A DNA stretch of 24,705 nucleotides. Origin: a virus. Under the pieces are notes generated by a model. That model searched no databases and was not told the origin of the DNA. It saw nothing but the letters and a program-made list of their open reading frames with translations. The DNA is taken from positions 1 through 24,705 of the IMG/VR virus record IMGVR_UViG_3300025132_000280. One strand, given 5' to 3'. This document shows, piece by piece, positions 8,137 through 16,752 of the stretch; within the stretch, counting starts at the first letter, position 1; every line of letters starts with the position of its first letter. The translations under genes and the position numbers were made by a program.

Positions 8137-8301
8137 ATGGAAGGCATCTATGAAGGGTTCTTTATTCTGAAACATTTCGGTGGATGGTCCTTCACAGAGA
8201 TCCACTCATTACCCATCGGATTGAGAACTTGGTTCATCGAAAGATTGAAGAAACAGTTCGAAGACGAAGCAAATGAGATGAAGAAAGCCCAGAAGCGATA
8301 A
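8137..8301 (+). CDS. Tiny gp51-like tail-assembly protein
   Basis: A 54-residue protein read from ATG 8137. The segment GGWSFTEIHSLPIGLRTWFI, then a charged tail ERLKKQFEDEANEMKK, is like the short proteins that follow gp26 in other T4-type phages and precede the tape measure. The N-terminal helix is aromatic (YEGFFILKHF). The upstream AAGG is only two bases from the ATG, a poor ribosome binding site, so it may be translated by coupling to, or by frameshifting from, the gp26-like gene. The same frame is open back to at least 8023, which would add an Arg-rich stretch with no homology-like character, so I reject that longer start. The stop lies in the loop of the downstream terminator. Confidence 0.7.
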   Translation: MEGIYEGFFILKHFGGWSFTEIHSLPIGLRTWFIERLKKQFEDEANEMKKAQKR

Positions 8302-8320
8302 ACACGCTCTGGGTTTTATT
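8288..8320 (+). terminator. Intrinsic terminator before the tape-measure gene
   Basis: CCCAGA-A-GCG pairs with CGC-TCTGGG (nine pairs, one bulged A) around a seven-base loop, followed by TTTTATT. The stop codon of the gp51-like gene lies in the loop. A putative late promoter begins eight bases after this T tract, the same arrangement as at 763-810. Confidence 0.75.
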
Positions 8321-8327
8321 GCGTGAA

Positions 8328-8334
8328 CTATTTA
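8328..8334 (+). promoter_or_regulatory. Putative late promoter L5 (tape measure)
   Basis: GAACTATTTA follows directly on the intrinsic terminator and lies 23 bases before the tape-measure ATG, with GAGGG as ribosome binding site. It is the second case in which this element sits exactly where a promoter is needed after a terminator. Confidence 0.6.
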
Positions 8335-8356
8335 GGTTATTAATGAGGGATTGTAG

Positions 8357-10699
8357 ATGTCGAATGATGAAGGAACACCAGTTGGTCCAAACGATAAGTC
8401 AGTTGAGAATGCTGCGGAAAACAAAAAGACTGCCGAGGCGACTGCTGCGGCAACGGCTGAACAAGTTAAATTTCAAAAACAATTAGCTGATCTTTTAAAC
8501 AAACAGGTAGATGAGTCTCAAAAATATTATGAAACTCTCCAAAGAACAGCCGAAACTCTAAACGACATGACCGCTGCTAGAGAAAATGAAACTAAATTGA
8601 TAGAAGCGCAGATGAGAGAGAAGGTTGCTGGAGACGAAGCCAGAATGATGGCTCTAGAGGCATACCTTAAGGCAGCAAAAGCCGGCGAAGAAACATCAAT
8701 CGGAAACATGGAGATGTTATCAGACTTCTCAGACGAACTTTTACAAAAAAACGCTAAAATCTTGAAACAAAACCAACAAGCTGTTGATGGACAGAGGAAA
8801 TACGGATCTGATCAAAAGAAAATAATCGCCGACATGGCTGGTGCAATTGGACTTAATGATAAGTACGCTGATACAACCTTAAGTAAGATCTACAAAGGGC
8901 TAGAGGTCGTTGCGAAAGGCGGAGAAGAGGCCGAAGAATACATGAAAGCCATGATGGACAACATCAAAGAAACATTTAATGTTAAGAACCTAGCATTGAA
9001 TGTATTCAATGCAATCAAAGAAAATTCAATCGAAGTATTCAAATCATTCGATAAGGCCCAAGCAGCACTCGCAGCAACAACAGGTCAAGGTCAAGAGTTT
9101 AACGACACACTGTATGAAGTTGGACGCCAAGGAAACCTTTTTGGTGTATCAATGGAGAAAGCAGGGGCTGCAATTGGAGTGCTTGTTAATGAAACGTCAA
9201 ATTTCACCACCCTCTCTAAATCACTGCAAGCGAACATTGGCTTGAGTGTAGCAAAGATGGAACAACTTGGAGTATCCACAGCAGATTCTGCTAAGATCTT
9301 TCAAAACTTCAACCAAGGACTTGGGATCACCGCCAGCGAATCTATAGAGATGCAAAAAGAACTAGCAATGGCTGGAGTATCCATTGGAATCAGCGCTTCG
9401 AAGATAACAAAAGACTTTAACGCATCGTTGTCAACCCTAATGGTCTATGGTCGAGAGTCCATTGACGTATTCAAAGGTATTGCTGCTGCAGCAAAGGCTG
9501 CTGGTGTGGAAACTTCCACTCTTTTAGGAATTGCTAGCAAGTTTGACACATTCGCTGGTGCCGCAGAGGGAGCAGGTAAGCTAAACGCACTACTTGGAAC
9601 CCAACTGTCCACGACAGAGCTGCTTATGGCGACAGAAGATGAGCGTATTCGCATGCTTGTCGAGTCAGTGCAATCACAAGGCGTTGCTTTCCAAGATATG
9701 GATCGTTTTACCCAAAAAGCCATCGCAAACGCTGCCGGTATTTCAGACATGTCCGAGGCTAATCGAATTTTTGGAATGTCTTTAAGTGCTTATGATGAGA
9801 ATCAAAGAAAACTACAAGCATCTGCTGATGTACAAAAAAAGTTTGATGATGCTGTTGCGAAAACTATACCCGTTATGGAGCAATTTAAGTTACTCGGAGC
9901 GGAAATCGTTGTTGCTCTAGAACCATTTTTAGACATACTTGGATCAGTCGCTGAAACACTAACCACCTTCTTCAAAGAAATGGATACTGGTACAAAAGAG
10001 GGTCTAGCTACATTCCTAACTGTCCTTTCTGGTATTGTAATGATTACGCCGGTCATAAAAGGGTTCTTAGGGGTCCTTAAATTCTTCGGACCAACTGTCG
10101 CCGCAGCCGATAAGGTAACTAAGAAATCAGGAAAAGGTTTCGCAAGATTTGGAAAGTTCGTGGGGAAAGGGCTTGCGAATGCTGGTAAAGGATTGGTATC
10201 TTTTGGTGCTGGGCTGGTAGCCACTATGGCTCCAATCGTCGCATTCGTTGCAGTTGCAGCACTATTAGCAGCAGCCATCGCAGGGATTGGATATGCCTTC
10301 TCTGCTGTTATCGATAGCGGGGCGAAATTTTATGATATGATGTTTGGAGTCTCAGATGGAGAGGCAAAAGTAAAAGAATTTGAAGCTCGAGCAGCAGAAG
10401 CTATGGCCACGATTGTGTCATCAAATCATGAAGGAGCGCTCTCTTCTATCAAAGCGATGGTTAGCGAAGTCAACAAGATGGGACAAGATGTCAAAATAAG
10501 CTCAACGATTGAAAACCTTGCTCTAGTTACAGCAGGAAAAGCAACAAACATCACAGGACAACGAGTCGCAGCTAGCACAACAAACGTAACAGCAAATGTT
10601 CAAAATTTCTTCGAGGGGCTTCAAATGAAATTAATGATTGACGATACGACAGCGCTCAACGCACATATCGCTTCTGTATCAAATGGAGATAAAGCATAA
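8357..10699 (+). CDS. 29: Tail tape measure protein, gp29-like
   Basis: A 780-residue protein with tape-measure features. The N-terminal 110 residues are Ala/Glu/Lys-rich coiled coil, and long helices continue through the middle. The C-terminal third has two hydrophobic stretches, about residues 552-575 (FLTVLSGIVMITPVIKGFLG) and 614-653 (with VAFVAVAALLAAAIAGIGYA), as found in tape measures that insert into the host membrane. It sits between the small assembly genes and the tube-initiator-like gene, the canonical place. Known role: it sets tail length and is ejected before DNA. At about 0.15 nm per residue, 780 residues predict a tail near 117 nm; T4 gp29 has 590 residues. It shares TAATG with the next gene. 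Confidence 0.88.
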   Translation: MSNDEGTPVGPNDKSVENAAENKKTAEATAAATAEQVKFQKQLADLLNKQVDESQKYYETLQRTAETLNDMTAARENETKLIEAQMREKVAGDEARMMALEAYLKAAKAGEETSIGNMEMLSDFSDELLQKNAKILKQNQQAVDGQRKYGSDQKKIIADMAGAIGLNDKYADTTLSKIYKGLEVVAKGGEEAEEYMKAMMDNIKETFNVKNLALNVFNAIKENSIEVFKSFDKAQAALAATTGQGQEFNDTLYEVGRQGNLFGVSMEKAGAAIGVLVNETSNFTTLSKSLQANIGLSVAKMEQLGVSTADSAKIFQNFNQGLGITASESIEMQKELAMAGVSIGISASKITKDFNASLSTLMVYGRESIDVFKGIAAAAKAAGVETSTLLGIASKFDTFAGAAEGAGKLNALLGTQLSTTELLMATEDERIRMLVESVQSQGVAFQDMDRFTQKAIANAAGISDMSEANRIFGMSLSAYDENQRKLQASADVQKKFDDAVAKTIPVMEQFKLLGAEIVVALEPFLDILGSVAETLTTFFKEMDTGTKEGLATFLTVLSGIVMITPVIKGFLGVLKFFGPTVAAADKVTKKSGKGFARFGKFVGKGLANAGKGLVSFGAGLVATMAPIVAFVAVAALLAAAIAGIGYAFSAVIDSGAKFYDMMFGVSDGEAKVKEFEARAAEAMATIVSSNHEGALSSIKAMVSEVNKMGQDVKISSTIENLALVTAGKATNITGQRVAASTTNVTANVQNFFEGLQMKLMIDDTTALNAHIASVSNGDKA

Positions 10700-11334
10700 T
10701 GAGTCTTAAATCAAACTATGAATCTCAAAAAGAGGCGATTTTGCAAATAAGATCCGCTCAAGGTGGCGACACCATTAAGTTCCCAGCGTTCTTAACGTCT
10801 TTCACAAACTCTTTCACGTCAAATTGGAGCGAAGAGCAAGTGTACGGAAGGATTGATCCCATTGGTACATTCCAAGGAACAAAAAGATCCATCAATATTG
10901 GATTCGACATTATTGCTTATGACGACATGGCTGCTAAAATTAATATTTTAAACATCAACGCAGTATCAGCAATGTTGTACCCCTCATATAGCGATGTTAG
11001 TGGTGGAGATTTTGAACGTGGAAAAGACAAAAGTGGAAAACCAATTATAACGACGAACGGCAATGCTCTTGTCTTATCGAAAGCTCCGTTAGTTGAAATA
11101 AAGTTTGGCAACCTACTGCAAGATGGATCGGGAAAAGACAACTTTCTCCTAGGATGGATTGGGACATGGTCGGCAAACCCAGTATTAGATATGGGTATGT
11201 ACACCCCAAGACCCGGAGTTTTTTATCCCAAAGTTTATAATGCGACACTTGATTTCACACCTCAGCACAGAGGAGACCTCGCTTTTAATTCGACCAGCAA
11301 AACAAAAGCCAAATTCCCATACGACGGAGGATAA
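10699..11334 (+). CDS. Tail-tube initiator/baseplate junction protein (gp48/gp54-like)
   Basis: A 211-residue protein whose ATG shares a base with the tape-measure stop (TAATG). The motif FPAFLTSFTNSFTSNWSEEQ, then VYGRIDPIGTFQGTKRSINI, is typical of the tube-like proteins that join baseplate and tube in many contractile-tailed phages. The C-terminus is beta-rich with FTPQHRGDLAF. T4 gp48 and gp54 do this job and have gp19-like folds. Position between tape measure and LysM baseplate protein fits. I cannot tell whether it corresponds to gp48 or gp54; only one such gene is present here, unless the second gp19 copy (6779-7288) plays the other part. Confidence 0.72.
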   Translation: MSLKSNYESQKEAILQIRSAQGGDTIKFPAFLTSFTNSFTSNWSEEQVYGRIDPIGTFQGTKRSINIGFDIIAYDDMAAKINILNINAVSAMLYPSYSDVSGGDFERGKDKSGKPIITTNGNALVLSKAPLVEIKFGNLLQDGSGKDNFLLGWIGTWSANPVLDMGMYTPRPGVFYPKVYNATLDFTPQHRGDLAFNSTSKTKAKFPYDGG

Positions 11335-11336
11335 TA

Positions 11337-11669
11337 ATGTCTAGATATGATTCACGAAACAAAGGTATTAACCGAAACGAACAATGGGAGAAGACCCTCG
11401 AAGATCGAGGAGTCGAAGAGATCGAACAATATACGACCCCAAGGTTCAAAAAGCTAACAGAAGAAGACTTGCAAAGAGTTAGAACAAAAGACTACCTCTG
11501 GAAGAGTGGCGACAGGCTCTGGAGATTAGCTTCTAGAGAGTTCGGAGACCCTCGCCTATGGTGGGTCATAGCAAAATTAAACAACAAGCCTACAGACGCC
11601 TTGTTCACTGCAGGAGACATTGTGAAGATACCATTGAACTTAGGAATTGCACTTGAGGTGTTGGGATGA
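11337..11669 (+). CDS. 53: LysM-domain baseplate protein, gp53-like
   Basis: A 110-residue protein with an ACGGAGG site upstream. Residues about 49-107 form a LysM-like domain: DYLWKSGDRLWRLASREFGD, then PRLWWVIAKLNNKP, then TAGDIVKIPLNL. This spacing (W-x-x-GD, then GDPRLWWVIA-LN, then GD-IxIP) is shared with gp53-type baseplate wedge proteins and their relatives in contractile injection systems, where it acts in protein-protein contact rather than peptidoglycan digestion. It is shorter than T4 gp53 (196 residues), having only a short charged N-terminus in front of the domain. ATGA overlaps the following gene, suggesting coupled translation. Confidence 0.85.
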   Translation: MSRYDSRNKGINRNEQWEKTLEDRGVEEIEQYTTPRFKKLTEEDLQRVRTKDYLWKSGDRLWRLASREFGDPRLWWVIAKLNNKPTDALFTAGDIVKIPLNLGIALEVLG

Positions 11670-14600
11670 GTGTAAGTACTGTAGGAGAAATAGTTAGAAT
11701 CTTTAAGCCAACAGAGAGCGTTAGTATGGTAGAACATCCTGTAGATGGAGTTCCGCAGGAGATTACTGTTTATACTTATGATAATGGCGGTAGTATAAAT
11801 TATTTGAATAGAACGATTCATAAGGTAGCCAAAGAAAGAAGTTTTAAAGATGAAGATGCATTCATTGCTGGTGTTAATCAATATTTGGACGATCAATTAG
11901 CAACCACTGTCGTCTTTGGTGATAATAAATTCAATGAATTGATATCGAGAATAACTCCAGAGGAATCTTTTAAAAGTCGTTACATCTCCTCCTTGATAGT
12001 TAGATCTTACTCGAATACATTTAAATTTAAATCAATTAGTGGCGAAATGATTACGCTTGGCCTAAATGCTGAAAACAATGAAAAAGCTACAGACTACATC
12101 ATCAAAGCTGTTGAAGAAGATAAAATAAAAGAGCGCCTTGGGCTTTCTGGTGTAATTGATTTTGTAATCAGTAGTGACTTCTCTTACTCAAAAGTTGCGG
12201 TTCGCGTAGCGAATCAAGTTCAAAAGATGATAAATAACTTGGATAATATAGAAGTCGCAGTAAACAGTGAAGATTCCACGTTGTTTGCGCTCGTTAAGAC
12301 CGAAGAGAAGGGTCAATTTTACTACAAAGTCCATCAAGATTACTCTCAAACCAAGGGGCTCAAGATAGACGTAAGAGCTTTACCAGGTGATTTAGATACA
12401 TCAATTGAGATACCTCAGTGGAAAGAGTTTTTTAGCACTCCTCCACCTGGTATCACCGGCATCTCTGAGGCGGTAGTACAGTTCCCAGATGTATTTGAAA
12501 GCGAAGAAGCTAAAAATGTTTTAAGAAATGACTCTTCTTTGAAAGACAAAGATATTCGCACTTATGATTTTTTAAACTTTAAAGAACAGCCCGCGACGGT
12601 TTATGGCGAATTTTTTGATTGGTCGAGAGACTCAAAGGCACCTGATGAGTTGATCGAAATAAGACTTAAAAACAAATACGCTGAGTTCATCTTGGCTGTG
12701 ATGCGGGATTACAGAGACGACGAGCAACTTAAAAATACAATAGGCGGAATATACGTCCAACGCGGAATGTTCGATAACGTATTCAACAAGCAAATTTATC
12801 ATAGTATTGCTGTCGATAAAGAAGTCAATAGAAGACTTTTGGAATTTGCAAAACTAGCTGAACTTTCTAGAAACTTGGATTTAGATAAAGGAGAAGAGTT
12901 ATCACCAGAAGATCTTATTGAAGCTGAGGTCGCTGGTGCAAAAGGGTTTATTGCTTCAGTTGTTGATGATCCTCCTCCTATTAATTCAGAAAATCTTGAA
13001 AACAGACAAAAGTTTTTTAAACAGTGCGCCCTGATGTTGAATATGCCAACTCTGCGAAACACATATCAAGAAAAACTAAACGAACAATACAGTGGAACCG
13101 TTCCTTACCATGGTAGATTCACTACGCTTCGGTCTCCAAGTGGGAATCAAGAATCCATGTTGTCAAGTTTGGTATCTTCTGCACAGGAGCAGAAATTATT
13201 TGAACTAGAGGGGCACAAGATATCGCGTTTGGTTCCTAAAATAAGATTATTCAAAGTATTCACCATTGGCGGGAAAGAAAAGGAAGTGGAGTTCATATTT
13301 GATCGAACAAGTCACATTGATCGACCTGCTGGTCCTAGGAAAACTAGTGCTACTAAATTTATGGACATCGATTTTGACAAAGGTGCTGGTGTTGGTTTGA
13401 AGAATTTCTCATTTGAATTCAACGGAACAAACCCTGCGGAGGCACGGAACGATATTACTGCCTCTTTATCGCTGTTCTTTCAGTCGTTCTCTGATTTTAC
13501 TAGATTCAGAAAGGGGCGAGGTGAAAAGGACGAATATAGATTTGTAGACCTCGTGATCCAGCCTACACCTGATGAACAAGGTAAAGTCAACGGAATTGAT
13601 GTACAATCAGATCGACAATACGAACCGCAATTCTACAGAATTAGAGCAGAGGTGGGATATGTAGTGCCGACAGATATCGACGAAACAGGAATCAACGGAT
13701 TTACATCCGCAGAGCGAGATGCTATACGTATATCGAACAAATCATTTTTCTTAAACATGGTGGATCATGATATAAGCTTCGGAAAAGATGGGTCAGTTGA
13801 AATAAAAATTTCTTATCGTGCTTACTTAGAGTCTCTATTGAAGCATCCGCGACTAGACGCTCTTGCTTCTCCGGAATTAATCAACAAACGAATTCAAAAT
13901 GCTCAAACACTTACAACTCAATTGAATAATAAGAAATGCAGCGTAGAACAAATTAAAGAACTTCAGACTTCATTGGCGGGACAAGAAGTCGTATTGATTA
14001 AAAAGTCACTATCATCAATCATCACTAGGTTAAAAGATAGAAAGGTGATATACAATATTAAAATAAACAAGAATCACAAACAAGACTTCATCAACAAAGG
14101 TTATTTTGTTGAGTGCGATCTAGAAACAGGAGTTGAAGATGGTTCCGATGGTGTCGACGTAAAGCTGGTATTAAGTTCTGATCTTCCTGAGAGTTCAAAG
14201 GATTTTGACTTCATGGACTCCGCCAACAGATCTATCCAGTTTTTCTACTTCGGAGACCTACTCTATACCATATTAGACTGTGTTTACGCTAATGGTGGGA
14301 CTTATAGACCTGGTACGGGTTTTGAAAGGAGTTCTATTGTATTAGGTTCTTTCGAATTTGAGCCGTTTCAAACCGTGAACATTGCAGACAACGTCTACAA
14401 TATAGCGGATATTCCCATATCTGTCGACTTCTTTTCTCGATGGTTTGTTGATAACGTAGTCAGTCAAAAAAGCACTAGAAAAACATTTCCAGTCATGAAC
14501 TTCATTAGAAGCTTGTCAAACCACCTCATTAAACCAGCTCTCATAGAAAATTGTGTAAATAGAAAGCTAGAGACTCGCCTGAGATTTCAAACAACTCAAA

Positions 14601-15517
14601 TCACAGCAGATAGTGCAAAGGGCGTAAACCCTTTGGAGGGCACATATACTTTAAATCCTGGTGGGAGGAGTTCAGTGTCCATGGACGTTTCTAATTTAAG
14701 AACAGCAGGAATCATACCGTTCAGAGGTGGTCCGATAAACGATGCGGACTCTAATTACAAAAACTTCCACACATTTATCGTCCTCAATGCACTCGGATCT
14801 ACACTAAGTTATTCGGGCAACGGGTCATACAAAGAAGATATAAACAACGGAAAGTTCCACGTACACGTTGGTCAAAACGCTGGTTTGGTTAAGACATTGT
14901 CTTTATCCAAATCAGACCAGCAATATATCAGAGAGGCTAGATTCTTCCAGAATGGAATAGATGGACTCTTGCAGCTCTCCGCTGTCTACGTTGCGAACAT
15001 TGAAATGTTTGGTAACACATTGTTCTATCCGGGAATGGAAATATTTTTCAACCCTTACGGCATTGGTGGGCCCAGTTTTGACCCTCGAAAGAAAAATTCA
15101 ATGGCTAACAAACTAGGTATCGGTGGTTATCACACAATAACCTCGGTGAAGTCAAGCATATCCCCGGGTAAATTTACCACTTCCATTTCTGCTCAGCAAT
15201 ATTATTCTGGTGATGGGACTGGAAATCCGAATATTGTCAAGAAAAGAAACGCAGCAAAAAAAGCAACATCAATCGAAAGTTATGTTCCGGCAAATCCCGG
15301 GAGCAAAGAGGACTACGAAGTGTGCAAGAATGTAATATTAAATGCTCAAAACTATAAATACACAACTGAATCGGCAGCACCGCCGATAGAAGAGTCTAGA
15401 GTCGAAGATACGGAAGAACTCCCATTTGCGACAGAACCACTAAGCGACCCATTTGGAACATCAGACAATGAATTTGAAGCAACAAGTGGTGAACTTGGAG
15501 AAAGTATCGATGAGTAA
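11666..15517 (+). CDS. Large baseplate/hub-like virion protein
   Basis: A 1283-residue protein, the largest in the window, coupled to the LysM gene by ATGA. The central part (about residues 540-740) has the order TKFMDIDFDKGAGVGLKNFS, then LSLFFQSFSDFTRFRKGR, then KDGSVEIKISYRAYLESLLK. The C-terminal part has a compact segment LFYPGMEIFFNPYGIGG, then LGIGGYHTITSVKSSIS, then FTTSISAQQYYSGDG, as in baseplate-hub proteins where a tube-like domain ends in a beta-barrel. The last 60 residues are acidic. I see no lysozyme or protease motif. Position after tape measure, initiator and LysM genes suggests a baseplate hub or spike carrier, but I do not recognise an exact T4 counterpart. Confidence 0.72.
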   Translation: MSVSTVGEIVRIFKPTESVSMVEHPVDGVPQEITVYTYDNGGSINYLNRTIHKVAKERSFKDEDAFIAGVNQYLDDQLATTVVFGDNKFNELISRITPEESFKSRYISSLIVRSYSNTFKFKSISGEMITLGLNAENNEKATDYIIKAVEEDKIKERLGLSGVIDFVISSDFSYSKVAVRVANQVQKMINNLDNIEVAVNSEDSTLFALVKTEEKGQFYYKVHQDYSQTKGLKIDVRALPGDLDTSIEIPQWKEFFSTPPPGITGISEAVVQFPDVFESEEAKNVLRNDSSLKDKDIRTYDFLNFKEQPATVYGEFFDWSRDSKAPDELIEIRLKNKYAEFILAVMRDYRDDEQLKNTIGGIYVQRGMFDNVFNKQIYHSIAVDKEVNRRLLEFAKLAELSRNLDLDKGEELSPEDLIEAEVAGAKGFIASVVDDPPPINSENLENRQKFFKQCALMLNMPTLRNTYQEKLNEQYSGTVPYHGRFTTLRSPSGNQESMLSSLVSSAQEQKLFELEGHKISRLVPKIRLFKVFTIGGKEKEVEFIFDRTSHIDRPAGPRKTSATKFMDIDFDKGAGVGLKNFSFEFNGTNPAEARNDITASLSLFFQSFSDFTRFRKGRGEKDEYRFVDLVIQPTPDEQGKVNGIDVQSDRQYEPQFYRIRAEVGYVVPTDIDETGINGFTSAERDAIRISNKSFFLNMVDHDISFGKDGSVEIKISYRAYLESLLKHPRLDALASPELINKRIQNAQTLTTQLNNKKCSVEQIKELQTSLAGQEVVLIKKSLSSIITRLKDRKVIYNIKINKNHKQDFINKGYFVECDLETGVEDGSDGVDVKLVLSSDLPESSKDFDFMDSANRSIQFFYFGDLLYTILDCVYANGGTYRPGTGFERSSIVLGSFEFEPFQTVNIADNVYNIADIPISVDFFSRWFVDNVVSQKSTRKTFPVMNFIRSLSNHLIKPALIENCVNRKLETRLRFQTTQITADSAKGVNPLEGTYTLNPGGRSSVSMDVSNLRTAGIIPFRGGPINDADSNYKNFHTFIVLNALGSTLSYSGNGSYKEDINNGKFHVHVGQNAGLVKTLSLSKSDQQYIREARFFQNGIDGLLQLSAVYVANIEMFGNTLFYPGMEIFFNPYGIGGPSFDPRKKNSMANKLGIGGYHTITSVKSSISPGKFTTSISAQQYYSGDGTGNPNIVKKRNAAKKATSIESYVPANPGSKEDYEVCKNVILNAQNYKYTTESAAPPIEESRVEDTEELPFATEPLSDPFGTSDNEFEATSGELGESIDE

Positions 15518-16679
15518 ATTTAACGGCAAAAATAGCTTAAAAACTAGTAGGTTAGCATTCGAAAGAGCGAAATATAAACTTGAAGCTTTTGAGGAAGACC
15601 ACCCTCACGTTTATGACTTTGGCTTTGCAGAAAGGACGTTCTATGGACGAGTCAATAGGATGTTGGAACCTGTTGTAGTTAAAGAAGAATTTCTTAAAGA
15701 GATCACTTCCGCTGGTCAAGAAGTGAGTGCGCATCGAGCTCTCAATTTCGTAGTAGACCAGTTCGCAGATATGGAGCTACACTTCTCAAAGGCATGTCGC
15801 CTAGGTGTAATACCAACGGATGATCCCATCTTATCTTCTCTACAGGTCAAGAAGGCTTATGAAAACCCTCTAGAGGGATTTAAGAGAACATCAGAGTCTG
15901 CTATGAGCAAGGTGCTAAATGGATTTATCACAGCCAATAAGGAGAAAATAAATAACTTTAGTGACTTCATGACCTTGTTTAGCAATCACTATCTCAACAC
16001 AGACATCGTAGAGACTGTGGTACTATCTGATTATATGAAGTCGATCAACTCAAGTATCTTCCAGTCCGGAATGGCTTTAGACATAGCTGGTTTGGACTTT
16101 TCTGATGATTCTGCTAAAGAAGATCAGATGCTTAACTCACCAGCGTTCAATTACTATATCAATATGGCAAAACAATACGGATTTAGGGTAAGCGAAAACA
16201 ATCCTGGTCTCCTGTTGTCTGATTTAAGTTCACCAGTTACAGCCAAGTACAGATCCAAGTATCTACTAACAACAGTTCAATCAGTATTTGACAAACAATA
16301 TGAAAAGACTATATTCCAAGACTTAGAACTACTAGAAAAATTATTAGTGAATACATATAATTCCTATGTTAACATTAATCCATATAATACTGAATATAAA
16401 ACATGTAACAATAAAACTATATCTTCTATTAATAATATCAAATATATATCTAATATAGAATATAATAATATAATAATAATATATATAAATATGCGAAACT
16501 TTTTTGAGGGTTCTCCATTATCCCCATCCTCTCGGAAACAAATTTCTCAGACTGCTTTGAACATCGCAAAACACGACAAAACAAAGACACTGCTGTACAT
16601 CGAAGACCAATTTAAGTCTTTCTATAACCAAAAACGTGGCTCTCTCACTTATTTTCAAAAAATAACTAAAAATACTTGA
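15510..16679 (+). CDS. Unknown probable virion protein with AT-rich insertion
   Basis: A 389-residue protein starting at ATG 15510, which overlaps the end of the hub-like gene; GGAG lies nine bases upstream. Residues 1-275 are an ordinary mixed helical protein (for example RTFYGRVNRMLEPVV, then HRALNFVVDQFADMELHF). Residues about 277-328 are Asn/Ile/Tyr-rich and encoded by DNA with very few G or C bases. Residues 328-389 return to normal composition (SPLSPSSRKQISQTALNIAK). No known domain is recognised. Tight coupling to the baseplate genes suggests a virion role. The stop codon TGA lies inside the -35 box of the first early promoter, so this gene marks the end of the late module. Confidence 0.65.
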   Translation: MSKFNGKNSLKTSRLAFERAKYKLEAFEEDHPHVYDFGFAERTFYGRVNRMLEPVVVKEEFLKEITSAGQEVSAHRALNFVVDQFADMELHFSKACRLGVIPTDDPILSSLQVKKAYENPLEGFKRTSESAMSKVLNGFITANKEKINNFSDFMTLFSNHYLNTDIVETVVLSDYMKSINSSIFQSGMALDIAGLDFSDDSAKEDQMLNSPAFNYYINMAKQYGFRVSENNPGLLLSDLSSPVTAKYRSKYLLTTVQSVFDKQYEKTIFQDLELLEKLLVNTYNSYVNINPYNTEYKTCNNKTISSINNIKYISNIEYNNIIIIYINMRNFFEGSPLSPSSRKQISQTALNIAKHDKTKTLLYIEDQFKSFYNQKRGSLTYFQKITKNT

Positions 16680-16704
16680 CAAGCTTCCTCCAATATGTTA
16701 TCTT
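16676..16704 (+). promoter_or_regulatory. Early sigma-70-type promoter E1
   Basis: TTGACA (16676-16681), 17 bases, then TATCTT (16699-16704), with TGT directly before the -10. An A-rich stretch precedes the -35, resembling an UP element. It drives the DNA polymerase operon. It has the weakest -10 of the five promoters of this class. Confidence 0.82.
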
Positions 16705-16752
16705 ACTATTAACCGCTAAACTTATTATAACACATTTCGGAGGACCCTGCAG

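Noticed and set aside
9802-10278. 158-residue antisense ORF
   Set aside because: Ala/Thr/Ser-rich mirror of the tape-measure gene's helical coding, with no ribosome binding site or promoter of its own.
15453-15509. Longer start of the AT-rich gene at 15453
   Set aside because: It would overlap the hub-like gene by 65 bases with no ribosome binding site. ATG 15510 has GGAG upstream and the usual coupled overlap.
16484-16491. Exact T4 late-promoter word TATAAATA
   Set aside because: It lies inside the AT-rich coding segment where such words occur by chance, and overlaps an internal ATG rather than a gene start. The late units in this window use CTATTTA.
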